Source of the DNA: CAZTHK01 sp964613215
GTDB lineage: Bacteria > Krumholzibacteriota > Krumholzibacteriia > Krumholzibacteriales > CAZTHK01
Reading direction: 5' to 3'
NCBI GenBank assembly: GCA_964613215.1
Contig: CAZTHK010000018.1
Location: 4,451 to 68,450, forward strand
DNA length: 64,000 bases
Shown: positions 8,079 through 17,572 of the stretch, in pieces
Layout of the letters: every line of letters begins with the position of its first letter
Position numbering within the stretch: position 1 is the first letter of the stretch
Program-made: the position numbers and the translations under genes
The notes under the pieces: model-generated
Told to the model about the DNA's origin: nothing
Database searches by the model: none
What the model saw: only the letters and a program-made list of their open reading frames with translations

Positions 8079-10673
8079 ATGAAAATCGGCATCGATCTGG
8101 GTACCACACACAGTGTTATGGCCATAAGAGGCAGGGTGGATTTCGTGGATGGTTATCCGCCGGGGCGATACCTGGAGGATTGTGATGTCACGATTATACC
8201 CTCTCCATTGGGTGATTATACCTTTCCCTCCATTGTATGGGTAGATCCGGATGATCCTGAAAATATCAAGTTCGGGTACGACGCCCGAATGACTGCTGAA
8301 GAGGGAGACAGTCCGATCATGTTCTCGAAGCGTAAAATGGGAACGGATGAGAAGCTTAAGGTTTCCGGGTACGAATTTACAGCAAAGGAAGTGGCCACTA
8401 TGTTTCTGCGCTATTTGAAGGAGAGTGCAGAGAAGGCACTTGGCCGGCCTGTTGAGATAGCGGTGGTTACCCATCCGGCCTATTTCGATCCCAGCCAGAA
8501 GGAGGAGACCAGAGAAGCTGCAGAGAAAGCCGGTTTTGTTATGTCCCTTCCCGAACAACTCATGATGGAGCCTGTTGCAGCTGCCTTGGCCTATCTCGAA
8601 ACAGTCGAGCAGGAGCCCATAACTGTTATGACCTACGATCTCGGCGGCGGGACATTCGACGTATCGATTCTGGAAAAGCGTGAAGAAATAATCTCCATGA
8701 AAAGTTACGATGGGGATCAGCTTCTGGGAGGGTATAACTTCGATCGCGCACTGGTCCAATGGATAATCGAAAAGGCTTCGGCCAAAGGACGCAAGATACC
8801 CTACGACCCGGAGAATCCAGAGGACCGCGGAAGGCGTGCCAGGCTGCTTATAATTGCTGAATCTCTGAAGATCCGTCTGTCGGAGACCCGCACTGATCTG
8901 GAGAATGTACCCGTCCGTATACCGGATGTGCTTGTGGATGAACAGGGGCGCACAGTACCTGTACTGGAGAAGATCAACCGTAAGGAGTTCACTGAACTGA
9001 TAATGGACTACCTGAAGTCGACCTTCGAATGCTGCCACAGGGCTATTACTAAAGCCGGGATCGAACAGGAGGATCTAGACATCATCCTGCTGGTAGGGGG
9101 ATCAACCTGGGGACCGTGGGTAACCTCTGCACTTTCAGAAGAATTCGAGGGGATCAATATCCGCAAGACAGATCCCGATCTGCATGTAGTCGCGGGAGCC
9201 GCTATAAGAGCGGACGAAATACAAGGTCCGCAAGAGGGTTATGGATTAAAGTTGATCCCGGATATACCAGAGCGATCCGCACTTCCAATAATTAATGTAG
9301 CCGGTAAAGTAATAGCCGAAGACAAGTCGCCGCTGGACGATGAACTGCGTTCCAGCCTGAGGATCTTTCTCGAATCAAATGGAACAACATACGATCCTGC
9401 TTCACTTTCTGAAGAAGGCACGTTTCTATTCAAACATGTGGAGCTGGATCATGTAGAACCGAATGAGGATGACGAGAATAATTTCACCCTGAAAATCATT
9501 GACGATGACGGGCTGGAGCGTATGAGGCATGAATTCACAGTCACTTTCGATGAAGAGATAGGTGGACCTGAGATATATACTGTGCTGCCCAAGCAGCTTT
9601 CCATCGAAACAGCGGATGGACTGGTACCTCTGGCTGAAGAGGGCGTGGAGTTGCCGGCTAAGATAGAAGAGGAATTCAGACGCCTTCAAAATGACCCCTT
9701 TATGTCGGTGAAGATCTTCCTCGAAAAAGAGCATGTCGGGAATATTGAGATCACTGATATTCCGGAGAACGCCGGGAAGGGTTCTATAGTCAAGCTCGAG
9801 GTAAAGCTTACCCGGAGGAATGAGATGAATGGCATTGCCAGGATTTATACCAGAGGTGGCACGGAGGCGGGCAGGAGCAAGGTGCGAATAGTTTTCCCCC
9901 CGGTAACTATACCGGAACTTAGCAAGCTTATGACCAAGTACGAAGATCTGGAAAGCGACCGGATCGACCGGATCGAAACCAGCCAGGATCCGCAGCACCG
10001 TGCTGCTCTTTCAGGAAAAGGGAGTAACCTGAGCGAAAAAATAGATAAACTACTCGCCGAGCAGGAACCGGACAGGCAGGAGATTCAGCAGGCTCTGAGA
10101 GAACTGAATCAGGTAGTAAATCCCGTTGAAGAACAGATGGACCCCCCCCGGGCACGTTTTCTGGATATGATCGACGAGTGCAGCTATATCATAGAGGAAA
10201 TGGAGCAGGGGCCAAGAAAGCATTCTTATGAGAACAGACTGAGGCGCATATCGGCAGAGGGAGATCGGGCTTTCACCAGAAGGAACCACAAGTGCTGGGC
10301 ACGTAACTTCGAAAACCTGGACAGCCTTTACAGGAAACTATTAGCCCGGGAGGCAGGAGGAGCACCCGCTGAACTACAGCCGGCTGATATATTAAAAGAG
10401 ATGTATCAGAGTGAATTGGACAGGCTGAGAGCTCATCTGGAAAACAAGAGAGAACTTTCCAGAGCTCATCCCGAGTATGAAAGATATCTTAGAGCCCGAT
10501 GCAGCAAGATCGAAGAAAACATCGATTCAATGGAACGGGATATCGAGAAAGTGCCCGACGATATGGAACCGAGGCAGGCCTACCACAAGTTGCATAGAGC
10601 CACCAGGATGTCAAAGCACCTTGCCAAAGAGATCCAGAATATAGATAAAGAGCTGGAACGAATTTCCAAGTAA
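8079..10673 (+). CDS. Hsp70/DnaK-family chaperone with divergent, extended C-terminus
   Basis: The protein is 864 aa, against about 640 for DnaK. The actin-like nucleotide-binding domain occupies about residues 1-390: phosphate-1 GIDLGTTHS, connect-1 MMEPVAAALAY, phosphate-2 DLGGGTFDVSIL and the adenosine motif LLVGGSTWGPWV. The usual DnaK substrate-binding beta-sandwich is not recognisable. Residues about 400-620 look like two beta-rich segments, and about 640-864 form a charged helical region with coiled-coil character. The ribosome binding site AGGAGGG precedes the ATG. The next gene is a paralogue sharing the unusual N-terminal segment YPPG-x-YLE-x-C-(D/N)-VTIIP. This is likely a specialised Hsp70 for the cluster rather than the housekeeping DnaK, since no GrpE or standard DnaJ gene lies nearby. 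Confidence 0.93.
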   Translation: MKIGIDLGTTHSVMAIRGRVDFVDGYPPGRYLEDCDVTIIPSPLGDYTFPSIVWVDPDDPENIKFGYDARMTAEEGDSPIMFSKRKMGTDEKLKVSGYEFTAKEVATMFLRYLKESAEKALGRPVEIAVVTHPAYFDPSQKEETREAAEKAGFVMSLPEQLMMEPVAAALAYLETVEQEPITVMTYDLGGGTFDVSILEKREEIISMKSYDGDQLLGGYNFDRALVQWIIEKASAKGRKIPYDPENPEDRGRRARLLIIAESLKIRLSETRTDLENVPVRIPDVLVDEQGRTVPVLEKINRKEFTELIMDYLKSTFECCHRAITKAGIEQEDLDIILLVGGSTWGPWVTSALSEEFEGINIRKTDPDLHVVAGAAIRADEIQGPQEGYGLKLIPDIPERSALPIINVAGKVIAEDKSPLDDELRSSLRIFLESNGTTYDPASLSEEGTFLFKHVELDHVEPNEDDENNFTLKIIDDDGLERMRHEFTVTFDEEIGGPEIYTVLPKQLSIETADGLVPLAEEGVELPAKIEEEFRRLQNDPFMSVKIFLEKEHVGNIEITDIPENAGKGSIVKLEVKLTRRNEMNGIARIYTRGGTEAGRSKVRIVFPPVTIPELSKLMTKYEDLESDRIDRIETSQDPQHRAALSGKGSNLSEKIDKLLAEQEPDRQEIQQALRELNQVVNPVEEQMDPPRARFLDMIDECSYIIEEMEQGPRKHSYENRLRRISAEGDRAFTRRNHKCWARNFENLDSLYRKLLAREAGGAPAELQPADILKEMYQSELDRLRAHLENKRELSRAHPEYERYLRARCSKIEENIDSMERDIEKVPDDMEPRQAYHKLHRATRMSKHLAKEIQNIDKELERISK

Positions 10674-10732
10674 CCGGGATGAGCAACTGATGAAGAAATC
10701 TTCCTATCTCCACTTCTAAAGGGATTAGCTTA

Positions 10733-13700
10733 ATGAAACCAGCCACTGATATCGGAATCGATCTGGGAACCACCTTCAGTGTCATCGCTGCAAACGGTGA
10801 TCTCCAGCTGGCAGAAGATTATCCTCCCGGAATATATCTGGAGGAATGCAACGTTACTATCATTCCTACACCATATGGAGAGAGGGCCTTCCCTTCGGTA
10901 ATAGCCGATGATCCCGACCGGCCTAGTTCTTTGATCTTCGGCACTGATGCCCTGCAGAGCCTGGAAGATTCTAACGATTCGATAATGTTTTTCAAACGCA
11001 AGATAGGGACCAGTGAGGAGATACCACTTAAGAACAGGTTGTTGACCGCAAGTGATGTTTCAGCTTCTCTTCTTGGATATATGAAGAGATGCACCGAGAG
11101 GGCGTTGGGAAGAGAAGTACGGCGTGCAGTAATTACTCACCCCGCTTATTTCGACCGGGCAGCCGTGAATCAAACCCGGAATGCGGCAATTATGGCAGGT
11201 TTTGACATGGAGAATGCAGAGCAGATGCTGATGGAGCCTGTAGCGGCGGCTCTTGCATATACTCATTCAGACAGCAGAGATCCACTCAGAGTGATAACCT
11301 ACGATCTGGGCGGAGGGACATTTGACGTGACCTGTCTGGAGCGAAGCGGCGGTGTAATTGAGATGCTAAGCTTCGACGGTAATCCTCTTCTCGGCGGTTA
11401 TAATTTCGACCGGATACTGGTTCACTGGATTCTAAAGAAACTTGCGGCAAGGGGGCGAAAGATAACCCTGGATGAGGAAACCGTGGAAGGACGTTCTCAG
11501 ATAAACAGGTTGCTGCGTCTTGCGGAAAGGGTAAAGATTGCTCTGGCTGAAGCTGAAAGTGACACTGAATCGATTCCTATCCGCGGCAGGTACATTCTGA
11601 AGGATGATACAGGAAAGGAAGTTCCCATAGACGAACGGATTACCCGTAAAGAGTATGTCTCTCTGATCAAACATCTTTTGGAGCGCACCCTGGAACAAGT
11701 AAGAAAAGCATTGAAAAACGCAGAAATGAGAGACCAGGATATAGATGAGATACTGCTGGTCGGTGGCTCATCACGCGGACCATGGATATCAGAAATGATT
11801 AATAGAAGCTTTCCCCATTTATCCTGCCGCCTGTTTAATCCCGATTTATGCATAGCTGCAGGAGCAGCCATACGTGCAAGGATGTTATTGCCTCCCCTGG
11901 TATCCGGCAAGGATGCCGAGCTGGAATTACTTCTAGATGTTCCGGAGAGGATATCGATTGATATAATGAAAATTCAAGGTTATCTCAGGCGGAGAGAGAT
12001 GCCAGCGGAGAGTTATACCGTCAATATAGAGAGTCAAAGTTCGGAATTGAAGAAAAGCTCTCAGACTGATAAACAGGGCCTATTCTCATTTTCCGATGTG
12101 GAGCTTGAAGACTCGGGAGACAACCACTTCAGCCTTGAGGTAATTGACCAGGATGGCCACCAGATCATATACCACCCCTTTACCATAGCATATGAACCGG
12201 TCACGTCTGAAGCATCCACCGTTATGAGCGTTCTCCCCCGCACCCTGGCTGTGGAAACCGTCAACGGAATGGTCACTATTGCGGAGGGAGGCGCCACCCT
12301 TCCGGTGTTATGTAAACAATCCTTCCGGAGGCAGAATAATAATCCCAATATCAGCCTGAAGCTATTCCAGGACTATGTTTCTATCGGCGAGATAAGAATA
12401 GAGAATATTCCTCCGGAGTATGGTGCGGGATCCAGGGTGGACCTCAATGTCGAGTTGACCGAGAAGGGTGATATAAAGGGAAAAGCACACATAAGGGAGC
12501 CCGGAGGGGGAGAGGCTATAACAAGTGATATAAATATCAGGATAACTCCGCCTGCTGTACCGGATAAAGAAGAATTAAAGAACAGGCTGAAAGAAATACG
12601 TAATTTCTGGAATGATGCTTCTTCAAGAACCGACAAGCTGAATGCTGATCTGGATAGCATCGTAAAAGAAAGGTTGAAAGAGATAGCAGAGCTGTTTGAG
12701 CAGATGCCGCTGGAGAGGCAGGAAATAAAGGCAGAGCTGGATGCACTGGATCGAATCATAAGGCCGCCTGACAGCAGCTTGCAACCATCATTACCCAAAC
12801 TTATGGAAGATATCAGGGCCTGCCAGGAAATTCTGGAGGATATCCTGAAGGAAAAACCTGAACATGAACAGCAGGAGGATGATAAATCACAATCTGGCAG
12901 CGATAGTTCTGCACGCAGGCGGTGGAAGAGGAAAAAGAGAAAAGCAAAACGTATGTTGAAAAAGCTCCAGGAGTTAAAAACAAGGGCGATCGAAGCTCAT
13001 CAACTCAAGGACAGACGGACCTGGGCCCGGGTGAATGAAACTGTAATAAATATCCGTACAAAGGCACAGGAGCAGGAGCATGTGGGAACAAAACCGCCGC
13101 CAGGCTTTCTTACCAAGATCTTTGCCCTTTCCAGAGTCGATGAACTGTTGAAGCAGCTGAATTCAGCAGCTTCCATGATTAAAGCCAAAGGAAGAATCGA
13201 GGACTGGCAGGGGGAGATTCGCAGAATATTCGCTGGATTGCATAAAGTGAAGAAAGAAATTGAAGCAATCGATGATAATTCGCCGGATGATCAGGCGCTG
13301 GCTAGATGCCGGCAACTCAATGTAAATTTGATTCTTCCCTTACAACGTGCCATTGAGAATATAGGTGTCGATATTTCAAAGATCGGGGGGGGCAGTAGCG
13401 ACAATCCAGAGCATACACCTGTGGCAGATATATCAACGCGGATCGGTTTCGAAGAAAGAATTGATTGGCAGGATACCCGTACCCTATTGGATGCTGGGTA
13501 CTCATCAGTATTTGAAGCTGTAATAGAAGATGCAGCAGAAGTAGACCGGCGTGACCAAAATGGCAATACCCCCCTGATGGTGGCAAGCGCACAGAATAAA
13601 ATAGATCTAATGAAAATACTTATAGATAAGGGAGCTGGTATCGACATACAAAACAACGACGGCAACACGGCTCTCATGTATGCGCAAAAGTTTGAAACTG

Positions 13701-14518
13701 CTTCAGTCCTGCTGGAAGCCGGGGCGGATCCGGATATACCCAACCTTGTGAATAATACCGCCCTGATGTATGCGGTTATCCGGGGAGATACCGAATTGGT
13801 CAACCTTCTGATCGACCATGGTGCTTCAGTCGATATAAGAATAGATAATGGTCAAACACCACTTATCACCGCTGCTTTTAACGGGCTAATCAATACGGTC
13901 AGGCTTCTTTTGGAAAAGGGAGCGGAAATTGATCTGTATTGTTTTTATCAACGGACCCCTCTTCATTACGCAGCCTCCAACAATCAATTGGAAGTGGTTA
14001 AGATTCTTGTCGAGGGAGAAGCCGTAATTGACAGACAGGATGTTTACGGGTGTACAGCACTGTTTTATGCAGCCTGGAATGGTCATGTTGATGTGGTATC
14101 CTTTCTGCTTTCAAAAGGTGCAGATACATCATTAATACGCCATCAGGATAAAGCAAATCCGTTGAACGCCGCTGCCCACGCAGGACATCCAGAAGTAGTG
14201 AAATTATTGGCAAGCAAAACACCGAATCTTGAATTCAAGGACAAGGACGGAGACACAGCTCTTATTAACGCTGCGTCCAGCGGTTGTACTGAATGCGTGA
14301 AAATTATTTTGAAAAATGGCGCCCAGATAAATACAATGAACGATTATGGTCAGAACGCGTTGTTCCTGGGTGCAATACATGGACATTCAGAAGTTGTAGA
14401 TATCCTTCTGAGCAACGGCATTGAATCTGACACAGTTGATATTGCCGGGAAAACAGCACTTGATTATGCCAGGGAGAAGGGACACCAGGAAGTTATTGCA
14501 ATGCTGGAGAAGAGCTGA
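10733..14518 (+). CDS. Hsp70-like ATPase fused to about ten ankyrin repeats
   Basis: This is a 1261-aa fusion. Residues about 4-390 are an Hsp70 nucleotide-binding domain (GIDLGTTFS, LMEPVAAALAY, DLGGGTFDV, LLVGGSSRGPW). Residues about 400-640 are beta-rich and match the layout of the upstream paralogue. A Lys/Arg-rich helical stretch near 725-750 leads into coiled-coil helices. From about residue 935 to the end there are about ten ankyrin repeats, recognisable from cores such as NGNTPLMVA, DGNTALMYA, NGQTPLITA, YGCTALFYA and AGKTALDYA. The ATPase motifs are intact. The ankyrin array probably replaces the normal peptide-binding domain as the client-recognition module. It sits between the first Hsp70 gene and the TIR gene in the same direction. 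Confidence 0.93.
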   Translation: MKPATDIGIDLGTTFSVIAANGDLQLAEDYPPGIYLEECNVTIIPTPYGERAFPSVIADDPDRPSSLIFGTDALQSLEDSNDSIMFFKRKIGTSEEIPLKNRLLTASDVSASLLGYMKRCTERALGREVRRAVITHPAYFDRAAVNQTRNAAIMAGFDMENAEQMLMEPVAAALAYTHSDSRDPLRVITYDLGGGTFDVTCLERSGGVIEMLSFDGNPLLGGYNFDRILVHWILKKLAARGRKITLDEETVEGRSQINRLLRLAERVKIALAEAESDTESIPIRGRYILKDDTGKEVPIDERITRKEYVSLIKHLLERTLEQVRKALKNAEMRDQDIDEILLVGGSSRGPWISEMINRSFPHLSCRLFNPDLCIAAGAAIRARMLLPPLVSGKDAELELLLDVPERISIDIMKIQGYLRRREMPAESYTVNIESQSSELKKSSQTDKQGLFSFSDVELEDSGDNHFSLEVIDQDGHQIIYHPFTIAYEPVTSEASTVMSVLPRTLAVETVNGMVTIAEGGATLPVLCKQSFRRQNNNPNISLKLFQDYVSIGEIRIENIPPEYGAGSRVDLNVELTEKGDIKGKAHIREPGGGEAITSDINIRITPPAVPDKEELKNRLKEIRNFWNDASSRTDKLNADLDSIVKERLKEIAELFEQMPLERQEIKAELDALDRIIRPPDSSLQPSLPKLMEDIRACQEILEDILKEKPEHEQQEDDKSQSGSDSSARRRWKRKKRKAKRMLKKLQELKTRAIEAHQLKDRRTWARVNETVINIRTKAQEQEHVGTKPPPGFLTKIFALSRVDELLKQLNSAASMIKAKGRIEDWQGEIRRIFAGLHKVKKEIEAIDDNSPDDQALARCRQLNVNLILPLQRAIENIGVDISKIGGGSSDNPEHTPVADISTRIGFEERIDWQDTRTLLDAGYSSVFEAVIEDAAEVDRRDQNGNTPLMVASAQNKIDLMKILIDKGAGIDIQNNDGNTALMYAQKFETASVLLEAGADPDIPNLVNNTALMYAVIRGDTELVNLLIDHGASVDIRIDNGQTPLITAAFNGLINTVRLLLEKGAEIDLYCFYQRTPLHYAASNNQLEVVKILVEGEAVIDRQDVYGCTALFYAAWNGHVDVVSFLLSKGADTSLIRHQDKANPLNAAAHAGHPEVVKLLASKTPNLEFKDKDGDTALINAASSGCTECVKIILKNGAQINTMNDYGQNALFLGAIHGHSEVVDILLSNGIESDTVDIAGKTALDYAREKGHQEVIAMLEKS

Positions 14519-14551
14519 GTGATATTATTCGTATAATAGGTGGAGGGCTAG

Positions 14552-16078
14552 ATGGCTGTAACACATATATTCGTAAGCTATAGCCACCGTGATTCCAAGT
14601 GGGTTGCTGACAGTGAATATGACCTCATTCCATTTCTTTCGCGAAGCCTGGAGGGACGAAATGTTGAAATATGGATCGACCACGCTCTGCAGAGAATGCC
14701 CGGAGCTGATTATCGAAGACTCATCAAAAACAAAATAAACAGGGCCGACTTTGTAATCATGCTGATAAGCCAGGAATTTGTCACATCAAAGTTTATAAGA
14801 GAATTTGAAATCCCGCTGATCAGGCGTAGAGCAAATAGGGCGGATGTTGGACTGATCCCCATTCTCATAGACCATATGGTCTGGGAAATTGCAGATGGAT
14901 TCGATTGGCTGCTGGACCTAAACATGCTGCCTTCCGAATCCGATCCTCTGATAGAGCATGTAGCCGATGAAGTTTCCTGGCATGAAAAGAGGCATAAGAT
15001 CCTGCAGGCAATAACCTGCTGTATCTTCGGTGATAGAGAGCAACAAGGAATAGAACGTCCGGGTATTACTGCTCCCCCCATTTTCGGTGATGACGGCACG
15101 CTTCGGAGGAACGCTTTTGCCTTCGAGATCGGTGAAGTGCTTATAAGAGCTGCGAAGTGCAGGTTGCTTGATAACAGAGATTTGATTGCGGCAAGTGATA
15201 TTATTCTGGGACTCATTCGTAAGGGTTCGCTTACCAGATACGTCCTCCTCAAGAACAACATGGATCCGGACAAGCTATATAAAAGTCTGTTAAATAGTTT
15301 AACCGGCAGCAGGCATTCCGGCGATCAAAACAATAAAGATAGTCCGGCTGCATTATCAGAGATTACTGACCGGACCGAACTGCTGGAGAAACTAATAATC
15401 AACCGGCAGGATCAATTTGATATGGATGCCATTGAAGTATTCGATCACGCCTGTGATTTGAATGCTGATAGAAGTAGTTCTGAGGTTTCAGGAAAAGATT
15501 CTTCTGTAGTACACGAATTGGACCTTCTCCAAAGTCTGCTGGATCTGGGGGTCTGGGACGAGACGGCTAATGATCAACTGCCAGATAGCAGCAATGTTCT
15601 TAAAGAACTAAAAAAAAGAAAGAAGGAGGGTTTCTTCGATTCGGATGGATACCTGCTACTGAGTTATCTTGATACTGAAGCGCACAGGCTGGTTAGAACT
15701 GCACAAGCAATCGGGCAGAGACTGGGAGCAAAGCCGATCAATCATAGAATACTCTGGGTTGCCATGGTAATACACCCTTCCAGCTACGGGGGGGCACTAT
15801 TAAATAAAAAGGGTGTGGACAGAAAAAAGCTATGTGCCCTGTTGCTCAATTCGATAGAAAGAAAGTCCTCCTTGTCGTACCCTCTCGACTACGAGGCAAG
15901 CCAATACTTGCTACTTCCTGTAATTAAAAGGGCAAGAGACAAAAATCCTTCGGAAGAACTGCTAACAGAGAAAGATCTGTTTTATTCGTTTATAGACGTG
16001 GCGGCTCCCTCGTTCAAGAGTATGATCTCTAAAATAACCAAGTCTTTTAATCTGGATTCATTAGAGCGCGATAATTAA
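14552..16078 (+). CDS. TIR-domain protein with C-terminal Clp_N-like repeats
   Basis: The protein is 508 aa. Residues about 4-130 are a TIR domain: HIFVSYSHRDSKWV (box 1), VEIWIDHALQRMPGADY, FVIMLISQEFVTSKF and REFEIPLI, whose glutamate is in the position of the catalytic Glu of NAD-cleaving TIRs. Residues about 185-260 (ASDIILGLIRKGSL, NNMDPDKLYKSLLNSL) and about 365-450 match the helical repeat pattern of Clp_N domains and resemble the N-domain of the Clp-like ATPase encoded in the same cluster. A further half-repeat follows to the C-terminus. It is the last gene of the plus-strand run. Probable role (inference): a TIR effector docked to the AAA+ machine through shared Clp_N-type contacts. 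Confidence 0.88.
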   Translation: MAVTHIFVSYSHRDSKWVADSEYDLIPFLSRSLEGRNVEIWIDHALQRMPGADYRRLIKNKINRADFVIMLISQEFVTSKFIREFEIPLIRRRANRADVGLIPILIDHMVWEIADGFDWLLDLNMLPSESDPLIEHVADEVSWHEKRHKILQAITCCIFGDREQQGIERPGITAPPIFGDDGTLRRNAFAFEIGEVLIRAAKCRLLDNRDLIAASDIILGLIRKGSLTRYVLLKNNMDPDKLYKSLLNSLTGSRHSGDQNNKDSPAALSEITDRTELLEKLIINRQDQFDMDAIEVFDHACDLNADRSSSEVSGKDSSVVHELDLLQSLLDLGVWDETANDQLPDSSNVLKELKKRKKEGFFDSDGYLLLSYLDTEAHRLVRTAQAIGQRLGAKPINHRILWVAMVIHPSSYGGALLNKKGVDRKKLCALLLNSIERKSSLSYPLDYEASQYLLLPVIKRARDKNPSEELLTEKDLFYSFIDVAAPSFKSMISKITKSFNLDSLERDN

Positions 16079-16117
16079 CAAGTAGTAATAATCAGGCCCA
16101 TTTCCGATACAATCGGC

Positions 16118-17572
16118 TTAGCGAATATACTTCTGTAGTAGCGACTTGTGCAATTGATACCGGCCGGGAATCTCTGTTTTAACATCCGCCATTGAATCGA
16201 GTGCCCCCGGGCTCAAACTGTGAAGATTGACATCCTTGAAGTAGCCCCTTTCGAGCTCTGTCTCTGGAACTGAGGGAGGAGGCTGTGCAATAAGTGTTTG
16301 TTGATATTTTGTCAACCTCCAAATGTTGGAGCAAATCTCATCCACCAGTTCGTTCATTTTTTTCAACTCTCCATCCAGTCTTTGCAATGTGGACAACCGA
16401 TAGGGAATCCTGCATTCCTGAAGCACTACAGGTATCAGAGTTTTCTTGATATGATTCAGCCAGTACTTCCATTCCCTTTTTGATTCCGCGGATCTAATTG
16501 CTCCCGCTGACAGAAATAACAGCATTACATCCGCTGCAACCATTGCTTCCTCAATTTGGTCATCCCAATCTGTACCAAACAGGACATCTCTGTCCCACCA
16601 GACCGATATGCCAGCATTTCTGAGGTGTTCGACGATTTGTGCTACCTGATGTTGATCGCCACGGAAGTAACTAACAAATACGTTTACTGATTTTAGTGCT
16701 CGTCCTTCCAGCGCTGCTGCCACTTGCTCTGCTGCATCCATGTTAGTGGGAAAGCGATTAGCCGGGTCTATGCTCAACATCTGTAAGATTACGTCATCCA
16801 TGGCCACTGGTATACGGGGATTTTGTTCGGAACATGGAGTCAGGCGCTCGCCACGCCAAAGCCGAAGAGCCGTACATAATTCCCAGCCTTTTGGGCAGGG
16901 ACTAGTGGGTGTCTCCTCGAAGGGAAGATGACCAGTGAGTACATTGTAAAGCAAAGCCCCGAATGAGAACTGGTCCGACCTTTCACGCTGCATGGATGAT
17001 GGTCCGAGCTTCTGTTCAAAGAGAAGTTCAGGGCAGACGAAGGGTGGAGTGCCAACGATTCTTTCCCATTTAGCATCTTCATCCAAAAGTGCTGCAAGAC
17101 CGAAATCTGTCAAATACACAAAACCGTTTTCATCCAAAAGTATATTATCCGGCTTGATGTCCCGATGTGCCATCCCCTGTGAGACACAATAATCCAGAGA
17201 CGATCCTATTTGCTTCGTTATATTTATGATGTCAACGGGCTGCCTTAACTCCTCTGCCGGCACCCTATGGAGGGCAGACTCCACATACCTCATCACGAGA
17301 ACAGGACCAATCGACGAATCAAAGTAATCGAAGAGTGGTAAAACAGCCGGATGGTCTAGAGAAGCAAGAAATTTAGCTTCCTTGAGGAAAAGTTTCCTGA
17401 GGGAAGGATTTCTTACAATTTTATTTCGGTGCGGCACCTTGATGGCCACGGAACGTTTGAGAACAACGTCTTCGGCATGTAAGACTTTAGAGGTTGCTCC
17501 ATTTCCGACACATCCTAGGATGCGGAACCTATCGCCCAGAAAGACTTCATCTGTATCATTACTTGTATTCAT
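16118..17572 (-). CDS. Ser/Thr kinase fused to a C-terminal TIR domain
   Basis: I chose the ATG at 17572 because an AGGAG lies just upstream and an earlier in-frame start at 17653 would overlap the zinc-ribbon gene much more. The product is 484 aa. A Hanks-type kinase occupies about residues 10-270, with GNGATSKV loop, VAIKV lysine, HRDIKPDN catalytic loop and DFGLAAL, so all key residues are present. A TIR domain follows at about 310-440 (VNVFVSYFRGDQHQ, ISVWWDRDVLFGTDW, MLLFLSAGAIRSAESKREW), with a glutamate at the catalytic position. There are no membrane segments. The gene is convergent with the plus-strand chaperone/TIR cluster and 14 nt overlap couples it to the zinc-ribbon gene upstream. 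Probably a phospho-sensor with an NADase effector; this is inference. Confidence 0.9.
   Translation of the reverse strand: MNTSNDTDEVFLGDRFRILGCVGNGATSKVLHAEDVVLKRSVAIKVPHRNKIVRNPSLRKLFLKEAKFLASLDHPAVLPLFDYFDSSIGPVLVMRYVESALHRVPAEELRQPVDIINITKQIGSSLDYCVSQGMAHRDIKPDNILLDENGFVYLTDFGLAALLDEDAKWERIVGTPPFVCPELLFEQKLGPSSMQRERSDQFSFGALLYNVLTGHLPFEETPTSPCPKGWELCTALRLWRGERLTPCSEQNPRIPVAMDDVILQMLSIDPANRFPTNMDAAEQVAAALEGRALKSVNVFVSYFRGDQHQVAQIVEHLRNAGISVWWDRDVLFGTDWDDQIEEAMVAADVMLLFLSAGAIRSAESKREWKYWLNHIKKTLIPVVLQECRIPYRLSTLQRLDGELKKMNELVDEICSNIWRLTKYQQTLIAQPPPSVPETELERGYFKDVNLHSLSPGALDSMADVKTEIPGRYQLHKSLLQKYIR

Noticed and set aside
8064..9038. 324-aa minus-strand frame opposite the first Hsp70 gene
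   Set aside because: Lies wholly within a conserved plus-strand domain with clear motifs; no ribosome binding site or domain.
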